Assembly (NCBI GenBank): GCA_017590115.1
Contig: JAGGNK010010225.1
Coordinates: forward strand, 4,154,001-4,218,000
Direction: 5' to 3'
Length of the DNA stretch: 64,000 bases
Source: Montifringilla adamsi
Taxonomy: Eukaryota > Chordata > Aves > Passeriformes > Passeridae
Part shown: piece by piece, positions 50,425-62,497 of the stretch
Layout of the letters: each line of letters opens with the position of its first letter
Position numbering within the stretch: the stretch's first letter is position 1
Made by a program: the position numbers and the translations under genes
Notes under the pieces: generated by a model
What the model saw: the letters and a program-made list of their open reading frames with translations, nothing else
Database searches by the model: none
Told to the model about the DNA's origin: nothing

Positions 50425-50448
50425 TGGTACCCTGGTACCATGGTACAT
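50425..50448. repeat. 8-bp tandem repeat (TGGTACNN) x3
   Basis: TGGTACCC, TGGTACCA and TGGTACAT follow each other directly. The block includes two overlapping GGTACC palindromes. It is a minimal tandem repeat without coding context. Confidence 0.8.
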
Positions 50449-53394
50449 GTTCTCAGTTTGACCCAGGGGAAACAAGGTGGCTGTGGTTATATTACAGATT
50501 TTTCTTTTTTAATAGGTTTCAATAAAAACTCCAGGAAGCATAAAATAATTTAATTTCTGACATTTAACTTCATCTTCCTGTCTGGTGGCAATGCCTCTAA
50601 ATGTGTGCTGTAAAAAAATATTCAGATATCTTAAAATTTCTCATTTTCTTCCCCTGCTTAGGCCCCCAGGGTGAGCTGTTTGGGTGCCCTGCATTACCAA
50701 GTCACAGCAGTTGGCAACCTGCACTTTGAGCAGCTGGTCCCCAGCCCACCAAGCCATGGGCTCTGGTGAACTCCCCCTTCCATATTCACCAAAACTGCAA
50801 ATAAAAATTCACATGTTCCCTTGAGCCTTTACAACAATGGACCCAGGGATCTCCAGTGAAGAACAGCCCAGGGGCAGCAACAATTCAAACCACAACACTC
50901 CACACCATGAATGTGAGCCAGAGTCTGCAGGGGGTGATCATAAAAAGCCAACCCACTCTGGAACATTTTCCCTACTTTTGTCAAAATATGGGGTTTGATT
51001 TAGGAGAATCTACACAGACTCTTGATTTCCACCTTCCCAAAACCATTATCTATCCAGTGTGATTTCCCAGAACCATTTTCTGCAGGAAACATCCTCTGAT
51101 GAAGCATCATGGTTCCTCTGCTGTTGTTCTTGGCTAAACAACTTGAAGTACAGAGGGCAAAATGAGATTAATAAAAAGAAAGAAGGTCAAACCTTTCATC
51201 AAGTTCAAGAGCCATGTTTTGCAGTTGAGTGAAGTAATGTCTCATTCCCACTTAAATCCATTCCTCCAGCATTAAAGCTTACTAAATAATTATACTAAAG
51301 CCAATCGTGATTAAATCTTTTGTACTTTTAGAATCAGAACATCAATTAAATTAAACCATGATTGCAAAATATTGAATCTTCTCCATATCCTTCCTACAAG
51401 AAAAAAAGTCTGCTTAATGATCTCAATTTCAAAAACATATTCAGCCAGTTAATTCTCACTAAAAACCAAAATCTTTCTCCCACATATGCTCCTGTGACTT
51501 TTGCTGGGTTTGTCCTTACTGTAAAATAGATATATCTTATAAAGAAACCCAAACTTAAACAAAACAAAACAAAATCAATCAGAAGTATAATTTTCATTGA
51601 TGGAATCAAACCCTTCATAAAAGATCAGGGAATTCAATTCAGACTCACTTAGTTCCTAAAGAAGTGTTGGTAAAGATTAGCAATCATTCTCCTCAGCAGG
51701 GATTTCTCAGTAGACATTACAATGTAAAAGTCATGTAAGAAGGGCAAAAATATCTTGGCATGTCTTCTTTTTTTAATTTTTTTTTAATCAAAGCAAATAA
51801 AACACTCATTTCAAGACATAACTACAATATTATTCAAAGCACTTGCTACACTTTTCCACCTAAGGTTTCTGTGTATTTTGGGGGTTTTTTTAACCAGTGA
51901 AGAAATGAAAAGGAATGATTTCTCTTATTCAAAGCTAACATTTCTCTTGCCTCTGGTACCCACGTGCAATTGCAAGTGAGTGTTCAGGTTAGACTGGTAT
52001 AATTTAAGTATTAGTTGCTCATTAATGTGCAATTGGTAGCTCCAGCTTTCAGATTCTCTGCAGAGCTATTCAAGTGAGGAAAAGCAGGCATTTCTTTATT
52101 TTCTTTCTCAGAAGTACCTCATTTATATAGTAAGTAGGGCATGCCCAAAGAGGATGTCCCCAATTACAAAGCATTATACTCACATCAACAAATCCACACT
52201 TGGAAAATGACCCAAGTCTACCAATATACAAATTCTGCCTGATGTAATTTATAGCAGCTGTTTCAAAGGCACACTTGCATTGGAGGGGACAGTAGCACAG
52301 GTCTTCTAGCTAAATGCACTTAGTTCATCACTCACTACAGCACCAAACATTTAATACACTGAGGGATGGGGTTTTGCTTCGCTGTTACCAGCCATCATTA
52401 CAACAGCAGGCGCCTTGAATTACTTGCTGCAAGTACACAGAAGTACCAAAGCCATTAATCTGAAGACAGGTTTCTCCAGAGCCAACACTTACTTCTGGTG
52501 GGTATTTATTTGGCTATAGACCCACTTCAGACTTAGCTTTGCTCATTATGATGTTTGGAACTGGCCTTCAAGACACGTATTCTTAACACGGGGAGTTATG
52601 TGAAGAGAAGCTGCCATGTTTTGCCATTATTGGACTATGAATAAAGAATAAAGTGGAGCAGAAGAAAGAGCAAGTTGGTCTGCATTCAATTACATGACTT
52701 TCTGAGATGCTCTTTATTCAGGAGAAGCTTTTGTGTTCCTAAATCCTCTGCTGAGGATCAAATGCATACCAACAAGGAACTCTACAGAGTTATCATAGCT
52801 AACATTCCTCTGGTAGCAGAGAAGTAGTTTATGAGGCCAGAAAGGTGGTGTCTTAAAGATGTGCAGCACTTGGAATTTACAGTGCAATTAGCATGTAATC
52901 ATGGGCCTAGTCTGTGGTGTATCAGTATCATGCAAGATTTCCACTAACTTGCCTCAGCTGCCATTGTGAGGGAGCATCTGAGACAGGGTTCATATTATCC
53001 ATTGGTTCAGACAATTTTTGCTGGCAAAAACAAACCTGTCCTTTTCTAAACCCCTTTATTTTCCTTTCAGGGCCTATCTACATTCTGCACCTAAAAGAAT
53101 CTTATTCCTAGACATGGTCACAAAGAGTTACCACCATCACTACTGCTGCATATGCAACTTTAGATTGTAATCATAGCCTTGGAGAAAAGAAACTAATATT
53201 ATGGATACACTGCTACTCAGGGATTACACTCCACACTCTTGAAGCAGAAAAATACTTTAAATTCCAGTCATCACACACTAAAATTTGAAAACATTAGAAG
53301 CCTCCACATGCTTTTCAGAGATCAGATGAAAACAAATTGAATATCAGGTCCCATAAGTTCTTTTGAGCAATCAGAGATGAAAATTATGCATTTG
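50449..53394. other. Non-coding DNA, nothing recognised
   Basis: Open frames are 74 codons or shorter. T runs lie near 51771-51786. About 50650-50830 is G+C richer and pyrimidine-rich at its start, but no exon could be supported. Confidence 0.5.
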
Positions 53395-53640
53395 TTCTGC
53401 AGCATTCCAGTATGTATTTTGATGCAATGTAAATTAATTGTCTCTGCTAATTTACTCCAGTTACTTCACAGTCTTGTTAATTAGGCAGCTCTGTGCAGCA
53501 TTATTGTGTTTCAATTCCTTCAGAATTACAGCTTACTTTGCTGTTGTTTTTCAACTCATTAAGCAGATAGATTTATGCATGTCAAGAAATAAATCTAGGC
53601 GCGCTTGTGGGAGCTAATCCATCAATACCTTATTTAAAGA
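53395..53640. promoter_or_regulatory. Candidate conserved non-coding element with homeodomain cores
   Basis: The stretch has TAAATTAATTGTC, GCTAATTTA and TTAATTAGGCAGCTC (the last also found exactly in the 27.5-kb candidate). It also has ATTATTGTGTTTC, ATTTATGCATG and an isolated GGCGCGC with two CpGs at about 53598-53604. There is no open frame until its edge. It reads like a vertebrate developmental enhancer but conservation is not tested. The LTR fragment begins about 50 bp further on. Confidence 0.33.
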
Positions 53641-53687
53641 CAAGATTTGCTTCTTGCTCATCCCCCAGAATGATTTCATCAATAGCC

Positions 53688-53795
53688 CAGAAGGGACTGC
53701 CTCGCCAACAGGCTTCTCCCATACTAAATCCAAAACACAGAAATGTACCAGCTGCTCAGAAAAAAGTCAACTCTATCCTAGCCAAAACCAGGGCA
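53688..53795 (-). mobile_element. Fragment of the same ERV LTR family (U3 start)
   Basis: On the minus strand the fragment starts at 53795 with TGCCCTGGTTTTGGCTAGGA. It continues through GAGTTGACTTTTTTCTGAG and TGTGTTTTGGATTTAGTATG, matching the first 139 bp or so of the solo LTR at 34664-35225 apart from an internal deletion of about 30 bp. The homology stops near 53688, so the remaining LTR is missing. The terminus is less degraded here than in the solo LTR. It has the same orientation as that LTR, 18.5 kb away. Confidence 0.8.
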
Positions 53796-55065
53796 GTACC
53801 TAAGCTAGCTCACCAATACTCACAACTTTATGTGCTGCTCAGTTGAACACGTGCTTTAGCTGTGTCTTTAGTACAAACACTGCTGCATTTGTGGCTTAAG
53901 TAAACCTGCTCCACTTTCACAGGATCTGTACCAGTTAATAAAACAACCCCTTTCAAGTCATATTTCTGCAATATGCAATAATGAAAAGTATTCTGAAGTT
54001 TTATTCCAAAACAGAGCAGGAAATAAGAAGATTGCTCAGAAATCTTAACCCCATCTAGAACAAAGAGAAATAAAGACACAGCGTTATTCAGCCCAGCCTT
54101 GAGTAGACAATGCCAACCAGTCCTCAATAAAAACTTTAAAGATAGAAAATGCTTCCTCCTCTCCCTTTTAACTGAGGAAATTGGAGAGGAAAAAAACTAA
54201 AACAGGCTTTGATGTGTCCCTATTAGTTTCTGTCTGCACAACAGTTCTCCTCACTTCCAAAGGGCAATCAGAAAGAAAGCAGCTTCCCTACCTGGCTCAG
54301 AAGCATCATCCAAAGAGCAGGGCAGCACCTTAGAGAGGAGATAGCTCACCCTGCTTTCCTCCAAGCAGCTGAGCTGAATGGAGGCATGCAAGCCCTAATT
54401 AAGGAGGTTGGGCTAACTTCTGCTTTAGTTAACATGGAGCAGCAAGTGTATTAGCATATAAACTTTGGAATGGGTAAAAAGCAGCTGTCACCAAAAAACT
54501 CAAACAAAAGAGAAGAATTTGAGTCAAGAACTGGATTAAAGGCAGTAACTGATAATGGAACATCCTCTGCCAACTGAAGCTCAGTTACTTACATATATTT
54601 CTTCTTGCTAATTGTGTGCAAACTTTTCTTGCCCTGGCAAATCTGCGCAGACTCTAGACAAGACCTATAGAGACCCAAGGAAAGAAAAATTAAATTTTTT
54701 TTGGCAGAGGAAGGGATGGTGCTGTGACAGTGAATTACATGTCCTAGTGTAAGGAGTTTGCAAAATAAGCTGTGGAGGAGACAGTGCACTTGCAAGGCTG
54801 GAAGGGCAGAGATTCCTTACAGAAAGGGTCCACCCAGGGAGAGCAAGTGGTGCCATGATAAAGAGAAGAATAGGTGGGGCAAACCCAAGGGTCTGGCAGC
54901 TTTCAGCAGAAATACCAATTTTCTAACTCTGCAGAGAGATGCAGAAAAGGTACCTGTGCAAGTGTTTGCTGCTCCTCCCTCAACCTTCCTTTCGTGCACA
55001 GGCAGAAAAGTGCATGGGAAGCTGTAATGCATTTAAGCACTCATTTTATGTATTTATGTGGGGTT
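53796..55065. other. Non-coding DNA, nothing recognised
   Basis: The longest frame is 99 codons (53828-54127 minus) with no domain. A 30-bp-scale T/A-rich stretch lies near 54690. No repeat was recognised apart from the adjacent LTR fragment. Confidence 0.5.
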
Positions 55066-55105
55066 TATACATATATGTATATACATATATGTATATACAT
55101 ATATC
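55066..55105. repeat. (TATACATATATG)n microsatellite
   Basis: About three copies of a 12-bp self-complementary AT-rich unit lie here. The repeat is a likely length-variable marker and can form hairpins because each unit is near-palindromic. Confidence 0.85.
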
Positions 55106-58100
55106 ATGGAAAGGTGTAGTAGTTTATGTTCACACAAAGTCTATAGCCACCTCTGCATGTCATCAGTAATAATAATTACCAGACTTTGTCAAGGTTACAA
55201 GATACAAAACCACAAGTATTTGTGGGACCATTCTACTCCTTAGTGCTGGCACACTTCATTTCCAGATAGAAGCATACAGAGATATCATGTATAAAAAGGA
55301 AGGTAACTATAGAAGAATCATCCTTACAGTAGTAAAGAACTATAAATATAAATCAAATCCAATTATCCTAAATGAGTATATGCCTTACCATACACAATTC
55401 CATATAGCTGTGCCCCTTCTAAGTGAAGTTTTTCCTTGGTTAGAACTATTTTACAAGACCAAAATTTCATCAAATATTTATTTGTGTGTTACTCTGTTCT
55501 GTACATGTGGTAAATTTGCTGCATAGTTAGCAGGGAAAATTCCTGCATTGTACAGGTGGTTTAGAGTTGGTGCTGCAAGTTATAAAATAACATCTACTAC
55601 TTCTCCAAAAGTATTCTTATAACTATTTCTGGCAAATAGGTTGCAGGAACTGAAAGCTCAGCACAAAGAGTTTTTGCACCTCCCTGCCTTATGTTGCCTG
55701 ATAAAAAACCTTGGTAGAACCAAATCCTACTTCAAAGTTATAGAGGCATAATAATCTAATAATACAGTGGTGCAAAAAAACTGCTACATGCCAGATATAT
55801 GGCAAAACATATATGTCAAACAGGAGAGTCTGCTATAGCAAACATAACCCCACTTGAAGAGATTTTAATAAATACCCAAATAACAAAACCAGAACTAGCT
55901 TTAATTTTTTTTTATGCTGAACACGTTTTAATGCTTTAGAATAACTGATGAGATATTGCGAAAGGAAAAAAAGAAAAAGAAGACCCTGCAGACATTTTAT
56001 TCTTCTTATATTGAGAGAGATCTGATATTTATTTCAACAGAATGATTAATTAACAATTCACTTTATCAGGACACGATTTCTGGGGACAGCTCTACAGGCC
56101 TTTCATGCTGTCTTTGTCTGTGAGGGTATTCAGCTCCACTTGAAGTCAGGAAGGGTCTCTCAGTAAGCTTATCTGTGCACAGAGTCTCCCTAAGAGTTGG
56201 TGCCTCCCAGAAAAAAGAGAAATAAGTGAAGTCCCCATCCAGATCAGAGGTCAGGGTTGTAATGCCAGTAGAATGTGCTGACTCAGTATTTTCGTTGTGG
56301 TTCCAGCCCACAGCCCTGTTCAGAGTACTTTCAGGGCATGATCTCTAGGTCAGGTGTCTGCGTGGGTGGCTCTGTCAACTGATCACCGGCAGTGCAAAGG
56401 AGTAGCATCATTGGAGTGCACCTCCTCAAAACCATATCAGAACATGGAGAAGAGTCAGGGGGAGACTAGAGGATGCGAAAGGAATAAGGAACTAGCAAGT
56501 GTCAAGGAAAGAACTGCAAAACAAAGAAATGTGCCCCATGCAAATTCCTCTCTTTAGCGTCAGAAATTACGGCAGTTCCATGTGTTATGATCTCCAGCTC
56601 TATGGCAACCTTAGTAAAGTCATTGCATTGATATGTGAACATGTCATTTTATAATTACCCTAATTTTATTTTAGAAAGTAAAGTTCCTCATTATGCTCTA
56701 ATCAGACTTCTAATCCCTCAGCACTCCCTTCTCTTCCTTCCTTAGGGAAACTACAGAGACTTTTCAAATATGCCACCTTCTTTTAATGTGCTCATAAGAA
56801 GTCATCAGATAGGAGACATTCTGGCATCATAAAAATGATTAAGCTATTTAAAGTAAATATATCCACAAATGAAGATACTATTAATTTGATAAGAACTATA
56901 TTAAAAGATCTACTTTTAAATAACAAATCCTCCTTCTCAATTATTTTAAAATCTAGGCATTATGCACTAACTATAAAATTTACGCTCACACTACTTCCAT
57001 GCAAGGAAGTAATTACAAACAGAAAGAAAACTTTTGTTCCTGGGGAACATAACAGATATTAGGGGTCTAACTAAAGGAGTCTTTTCCACAGCACAGAAGC
57101 AAGCGTATGGCCTCAGATGTACCATCTGGGTTTTGGCAGTCAGCTCAGGAGCCTGGTAAGCTGGGAGGTTTATCATGCCTTATAAGCCACAAACAGATTG
57201 AAAAAAATATAAAAATATTTGTCACATCAGCCCTGGCCACTCATGCATGTCAACTACAGTCTGTAGCAAGAAACAGACTCTTGTGGTGTGGCACACAAAA
57301 CCTACATTGAGGCAACAGGTAGCTGGTAATATCTGGCTCATCTACCTAAGATTCAGGAAAACTTTTGAATGTACATATACAAGCCCAGATCTCCTGCAAG
57401 TTGCCTGTTATCATAATGTTGAGTAAAGCATGTGTCAAAAGGCTGTCCTGGAAAGGGATGTCCTTAAAAAAAACCCCTGAAATTATGTTTCCTCTTTGAC
57501 TAAAATATGGATTTCTTTTTTCTTTTTTTCCCCTTCACATTCAGGTAATTTTAATAAAAATCTCTTCAGATCTTTGTAGCAAGAGGTCTCCAAATTACTG
57601 GGCAAAATGTAAGACCTTTTTGGATTCTTTTTGGATTTGCAGCTTTTTAATTTCATTGCATAACAATTACTTGTTCCTCCACTCTCTGGATAGTGAGCAC
57701 AAATGGAAATGTGTCCTTTATTGTGTGTTGATTGTGTCCTAGGGCTATTGTTTTTTCTTGCTTTTAATCTTTTCCTCTTTTTTTCTTTTAGTCTATGAAG
57801 ATTTCCCACACAGCTAAGGCAGTTTGCTTTTCTAAATGTCTTTTATTTTAGAGAAACCCTTCCTGAGACACAGCAGTAGAACTGTACCTGCTGTTTCAGG
57901 TGATGCTGTCAGTGACATGTTCAATTTATATTATGGCTTTGTCATATTTTCAGTATTGTTTCTCATCTTATTCTTCTTTATCATCCAACTATTTTAGCTT
58001 CCTTATGTCTATTTATTCATTTTCTTGCTTATACTGCCGCTGAAAAACACTGAGCTGGGATGCTTTTTCTGATAACAACTCAGTGTTGCACCAGGGTCTT

Positions 58101-61100
58101 TCCGTGAGGGTTTATAGTTTGTTTAGTGATCACTATGGATTTTCCCATTATCCTTCTAAAGTGTGTACCTCAAACAGATGACGATTATTTTCTGTATGAA
58201 CAAAGGTCATATTTTTAGCTTGCAGAAGACACTACATCTTAATCTTGCCATAAATCAAACACAAAATATAATTCATCCTATATTTCTGAACAGTGTAATT
58301 TCTGGAGTACATAGGTTTGGAGATGGGAAGTAAGAAGAAGCATTTCTTATCTCTATTTATGCAATTATGGAATTTTCCATCAAGGGTTTTGGAGTGCTCC
58401 AGCACTACAACAACTCTTATTTAACAGGCAAACAACAGCCACAGGAATACTTCCCAAATTTAACTCATTTTTGCTGTATAAAATATTCATAATATCTTAA
58501 TTTACACATTTTCTAACTCTTCAGCAAGTCTCTTTCTCCATATGTATGCAAACAAAATCATCCACAAAACATTCTCAGCCCCACAAAGTGGAGCACATTT
58601 CTCATGCAAGCTGCTGTCCACAGCAGCAACCCTTTAAAATTGATTTTCTGTGACCTCCTGTTGCTCTCTTCTAAGACCACAAAAATTTTGCCTTTTCTGT
58701 GTGGAATGACAGATAATGCCTAGACTGAAACAACACAAATTTCTTCAGGGCAAAGCAGTAATCTTGGCCTTCTCCATATACCTTATTCAAGATGGCAAAG
58801 CCTCAGTATTATGCAGTCCTGTTAAGACAACCTGCAATGGTTTGGTTTAATTTCATCGGCTGGTGGTCCAAGGATTAATTTTCAAAGAGGATTTTGTAGT
58901 GCTCAGTAAACACATAATCTAGCAGTGGTTCTTGTTTTCTCCATCTTCCATTAAGAATGCATCTGTTTGTATGAATTAATCTGAAAAATAAGAGTGTGGT
59001 TCAAAACAGTCACATAACTCCAAGATAGTGCCTTTAGGGTTGAGTGACAAAAATAAGTGACCAGCTGAGAGGCAGGTCCCTTTCAGCTCATGCTGGCCAT
59101 GCTGGCATGGAGTGCACTGAGCATCTTAACCAGTCAGACACAGGAAAAAGAGGAGGGTTTAGCTCTGGCAGAAAGCAGTGAATCATGGATAATACTTAAG
59201 TTTTTCTGGTTTATTATAGAAAGTGTCAGGCAATGTTATATGAGGGAAGAAAGCAAAGGGTAAGAACAATAATTACCATGAAATTTCCTGCCCAAAGTGT
59301 CAGACAAAGTAATAAGTGGGATTCTTTGTATTAGGAGAACAGGTAAAATTGGCAACATGAGTGAAGACTTTATGAGAGTTCTAAGGTCCAAGTGAAAATA
59401 AATTAGACAAATGTAAAACTTTAGTGTTTCAACACAGAAAGGTTGCTATGCACAGTGGATTTTACTGCACCACTTTCAGCCAAGAGACATATTGAGGCTT
59501 GGAGCAGGACTGTTTGGAAATTAAATCCTATTCATACATACTTGGGTAGGCAGCACCATGAAACAAAGCATAGCATGGGCATTTATGCATTAAAAGCGAA
59601 TAACAAAACTAAATCACATCTTGCACCTTTAGAGGCTAAATTATGTAAATTATCCAACCTCTGAAGTAGGTATTCAAAGGCAAAACAGTCCCATTTCTCT
59701 TCAGCCTGCTCTGTAGCATTAGCAAGGGGGATGTAACACTGCAAAGCAAGTGGCTGTACTATGGGTTTCCCAAGTTTCTTCTCAGAATTGCCCTAGAGTT
59801 TCCATGAAGACCATGGCAACAACTAGTTTGCACCCTGACATACCTGGCCCCAAGCACTGTTTTGGAGGCCCACTCAAAATATCCTGTGGATCAGAACAAC
59901 TGTTTCCCTCCACGACTGAGGATGTCCAGCCCCTGGCAAACCCTTCTCCAGATTCCTACAAATACAGAAAGGTGGGCTAGCACCTAATGGGAAAAGAGAG
60001 CTTTAAGAGGTGAGACCATGAAAACCAGAATGGCAAGAAGCATTTCCCATTCCTTGGGATGAGAGAGGGATTTGACACTCACAGTTTTGAGATTTGTATT
60101 TTCAAACATCCATTGCTGTGATTGCTGTGGTTGTCTCCAGAACGTCAATAGTTACAGATGGTGGACACAATCACTCCCAGGATTAAATAGATGACGTGCT
60201 TTGACAGGTATCAGAAGACATCCTTTTGATGTAATGCAGGGGTTTTCACTTCAGAAAGCAGTTTTCACAATATCACATACTCAAGGTTAAAACCAAAAGC
60301 TGAGGTGTGGAAATCATGAAACAAATGGAAAAATGGCCTAGAAAATTCAGAAGGGTTACATGAAGCACAGGGAAAGGACTGGAAAAAGCAGCTGTGTCAT
60401 GCATGAATGATAGAAACACTGAAAGACTGGTTAACAAAGGAAACCAGATGCAACAGAGAGATGTTGAAAGGCTTTGATCATTCAAAGGCTTAAACCTGAC
60501 TACTTAACGCTGATGGACAGATATGAAATGAGGATGATAAAAAGAATGAGATGCTAAGCAGTAGCATTCAGCTTCATGAAGAATGAAAAGTGAAAAGGGA
60601 CAAAAGAGTCCAAGAATCAAGCCAAACTAATCCCATCTGGTATAAACACCTGATGGAAATGGGCTCTGTAGAGGAAAAGACAGGGTGGAGAAAAAAGATC
60701 TTAACCCAAAACCCTCAGCATTTGCATCATACATCATCAGGAGATTGCAGAGAACAACTCAGAGGGAGCAAAACTGGTCCTGAATGTGCAGCCAGATCAT
60801 GGCAAAGCAAAGGAATTGCTTCTCATGTTCCCTGCCTAAAGAACATTGAAACTTTTATTGCTCTCAACCATACACCAAAGGAGCAGCCTTGGAAACCACC
60901 CCTGGAGATGTGCTATTGTTACTGCCTTGCATTCGCTTTCTCATTATTTTTATAACTGTAAAAATTTGTCACACTGGTAAGTCAGAGATATTGTCAGATC
61001 CATAGGAGCAGGAATTTGTTGAAAATAAGGATTTTCTGAAGGACAGGCATATGGGGTTTGGGAGTTTTCTACAATTCAGTGGGTGTTTTCTTCATAAAGA

Positions 61101-62469
61101 TTTGGGAAAAAAATTCAAACCAGAAATTTTGACTGGTTTTCAGTTTTCTTGCAAGAAATAATTCTTCCTCCATGCCCAGGTGACTCCCATGGTCACATTC
61201 TTGGAGCATTGCAATATCCTCTACTGCTAGTTTAAAATTTGCTATTTTACCAATATTTCTGACAGCAGACTCATTACTTTGAATATTCATGAACAGGAAA
61301 AAAACAAAGGAATGCAAACAAATGCAAAAAAATATTCAATTTTTAAAATGTAACCAGAATTTCAGAAACTGGAATGCATCCATGAGCTACATTTAACAAG
61401 GAATGACAACATCTTGCAGAGGCAACACATGTTAATGGTGTAAAACTGTTACCTACTGTCATACATCATATCTGATGACATTTATACTCACAACTCACAG
61501 CTCTCAAAATGATGAAAAATCACTTTCCCTGAATTGCATAAAAATCAAAGAGGAAAACCATTTGTATTGCAGCTTGTAATGTATGATTTTCCATATAATC
61601 ACAGAGTAAGTCTGTCTCTGATTTTGGAAATTAGACTGGTTCAGAATCAGACAAATAATTGTTTCATCACTCAAAAGTTAATTGACAAGATCTAGTTCTG
61701 CCAAATAATCAAAATGCATTTTCCTCCTGACAGGAGCAGGCATCACTGCTCCCATTGTGACTTGAAAGGTTAAGACTATTTTAACAAAGTTCAAAACAAA
61801 GTTCAAAAGAATTAGTCTGTCTTTAATTTGTGATTTGTGATTGTTATGTGAACATAACAATCAGAGACCTGAAGTTTAATTACTGGCCTGCTTGCTCAGA
61901 AGCTGAGCTACAACTCTCTGAAGGCTGCTCTCAGCCACAGAGCTGGGCTATCCCTGCCAGGGGGTTCTGCTGCTCCAAAGTTCAACACCCTGTCCTTAAT
62001 TTAGCCTTTGTCTCATCAGATTTGTGCAGGGAGCAGTTGCAGACAAGAAGCCTTCCTTAATGGCTGCTCTGAAATCTCGTGATTTCAAGAAGTCAAATTT
62101 TGTTTAGCTCTTTTAACTCTAATCTGTATTTCACCACAGAAATTTTAGATTTTCAGAGGTCACTTGCTATGGTCATAACCCAAACCTTCCCTTTCAGGTG
62201 TGAAACTCAAAGCCTTTTTACTGCTTAAAGCAAACTCACTGGAGCCAGAAGTATTTTGACAAACATTTTTATTGCTGTTGTTTTGTTCAGAACTTTTCAT
62301 TTCAGTAAGGTTAATTAAAAAAAATTCAGATGGAGAAAAAATTGCTGCAGTTTGGCAACAATAGAGGGTTACTCATTTTTGTAGATAAGAATAAGAGTAC
62401 TGCCTGAGAAAAATGTGTTCCATAGCAGAAATAATAATATTGAATAGCCCATTATGAAGTCATTTTGAA
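55106..62469. other. Long non-coding stretch, nothing recognised
   Basis: The largest frames are 121 codons (60590-60955 plus) and 108 codons (57483-57809 minus). The latter is Lys-rich because of T-rich sequence on the plus strand. Neither has a recognisable domain or splice context. I see no mobile element, RNA gene or clear motif cluster. Confidence 0.45.
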
Positions 62470-62497
62470 GGGGGGAGAAATGGGGGAAAGGGAGGGG
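62470..62497 (+). other. Putative G-quadruplex motif
   Basis: Four G tracts (6, 5, 3 and 4 long) are separated by loops of 6, 3 and 1 bases: GGGGGG-AGAAAT-GGGGG-AAA-GGG-A-GGGG. This satisfies the common G3+N1-7 rule on the plus strand. It is isolated in AT-rich DNA with no promoter recognised nearby. Confidence 0.8.

Noticed and set aside
34664..53795. The two LTR copies as boundaries of a single provirus
   Set aside because: The 18.5 kb between them shows no gag, pol or env remnant and is too long for a provirus. One copy is only a truncated U3, so independent insertions are the simpler view. I kept the test as a finding.
55066..55105. Strong predicted hairpin in the TATACATATATG repeat as a possible microRNA
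   Set aside because: The pairing is a property of a self-complementary microsatellite, with no mature-arm structure.
57483..57809. Lys-rich 108-codon minus-strand frame resembling a basic nuclear protein
   Set aside because: The basic composition follows from T-rich plus-strand sequence. There is no domain and no supporting context.
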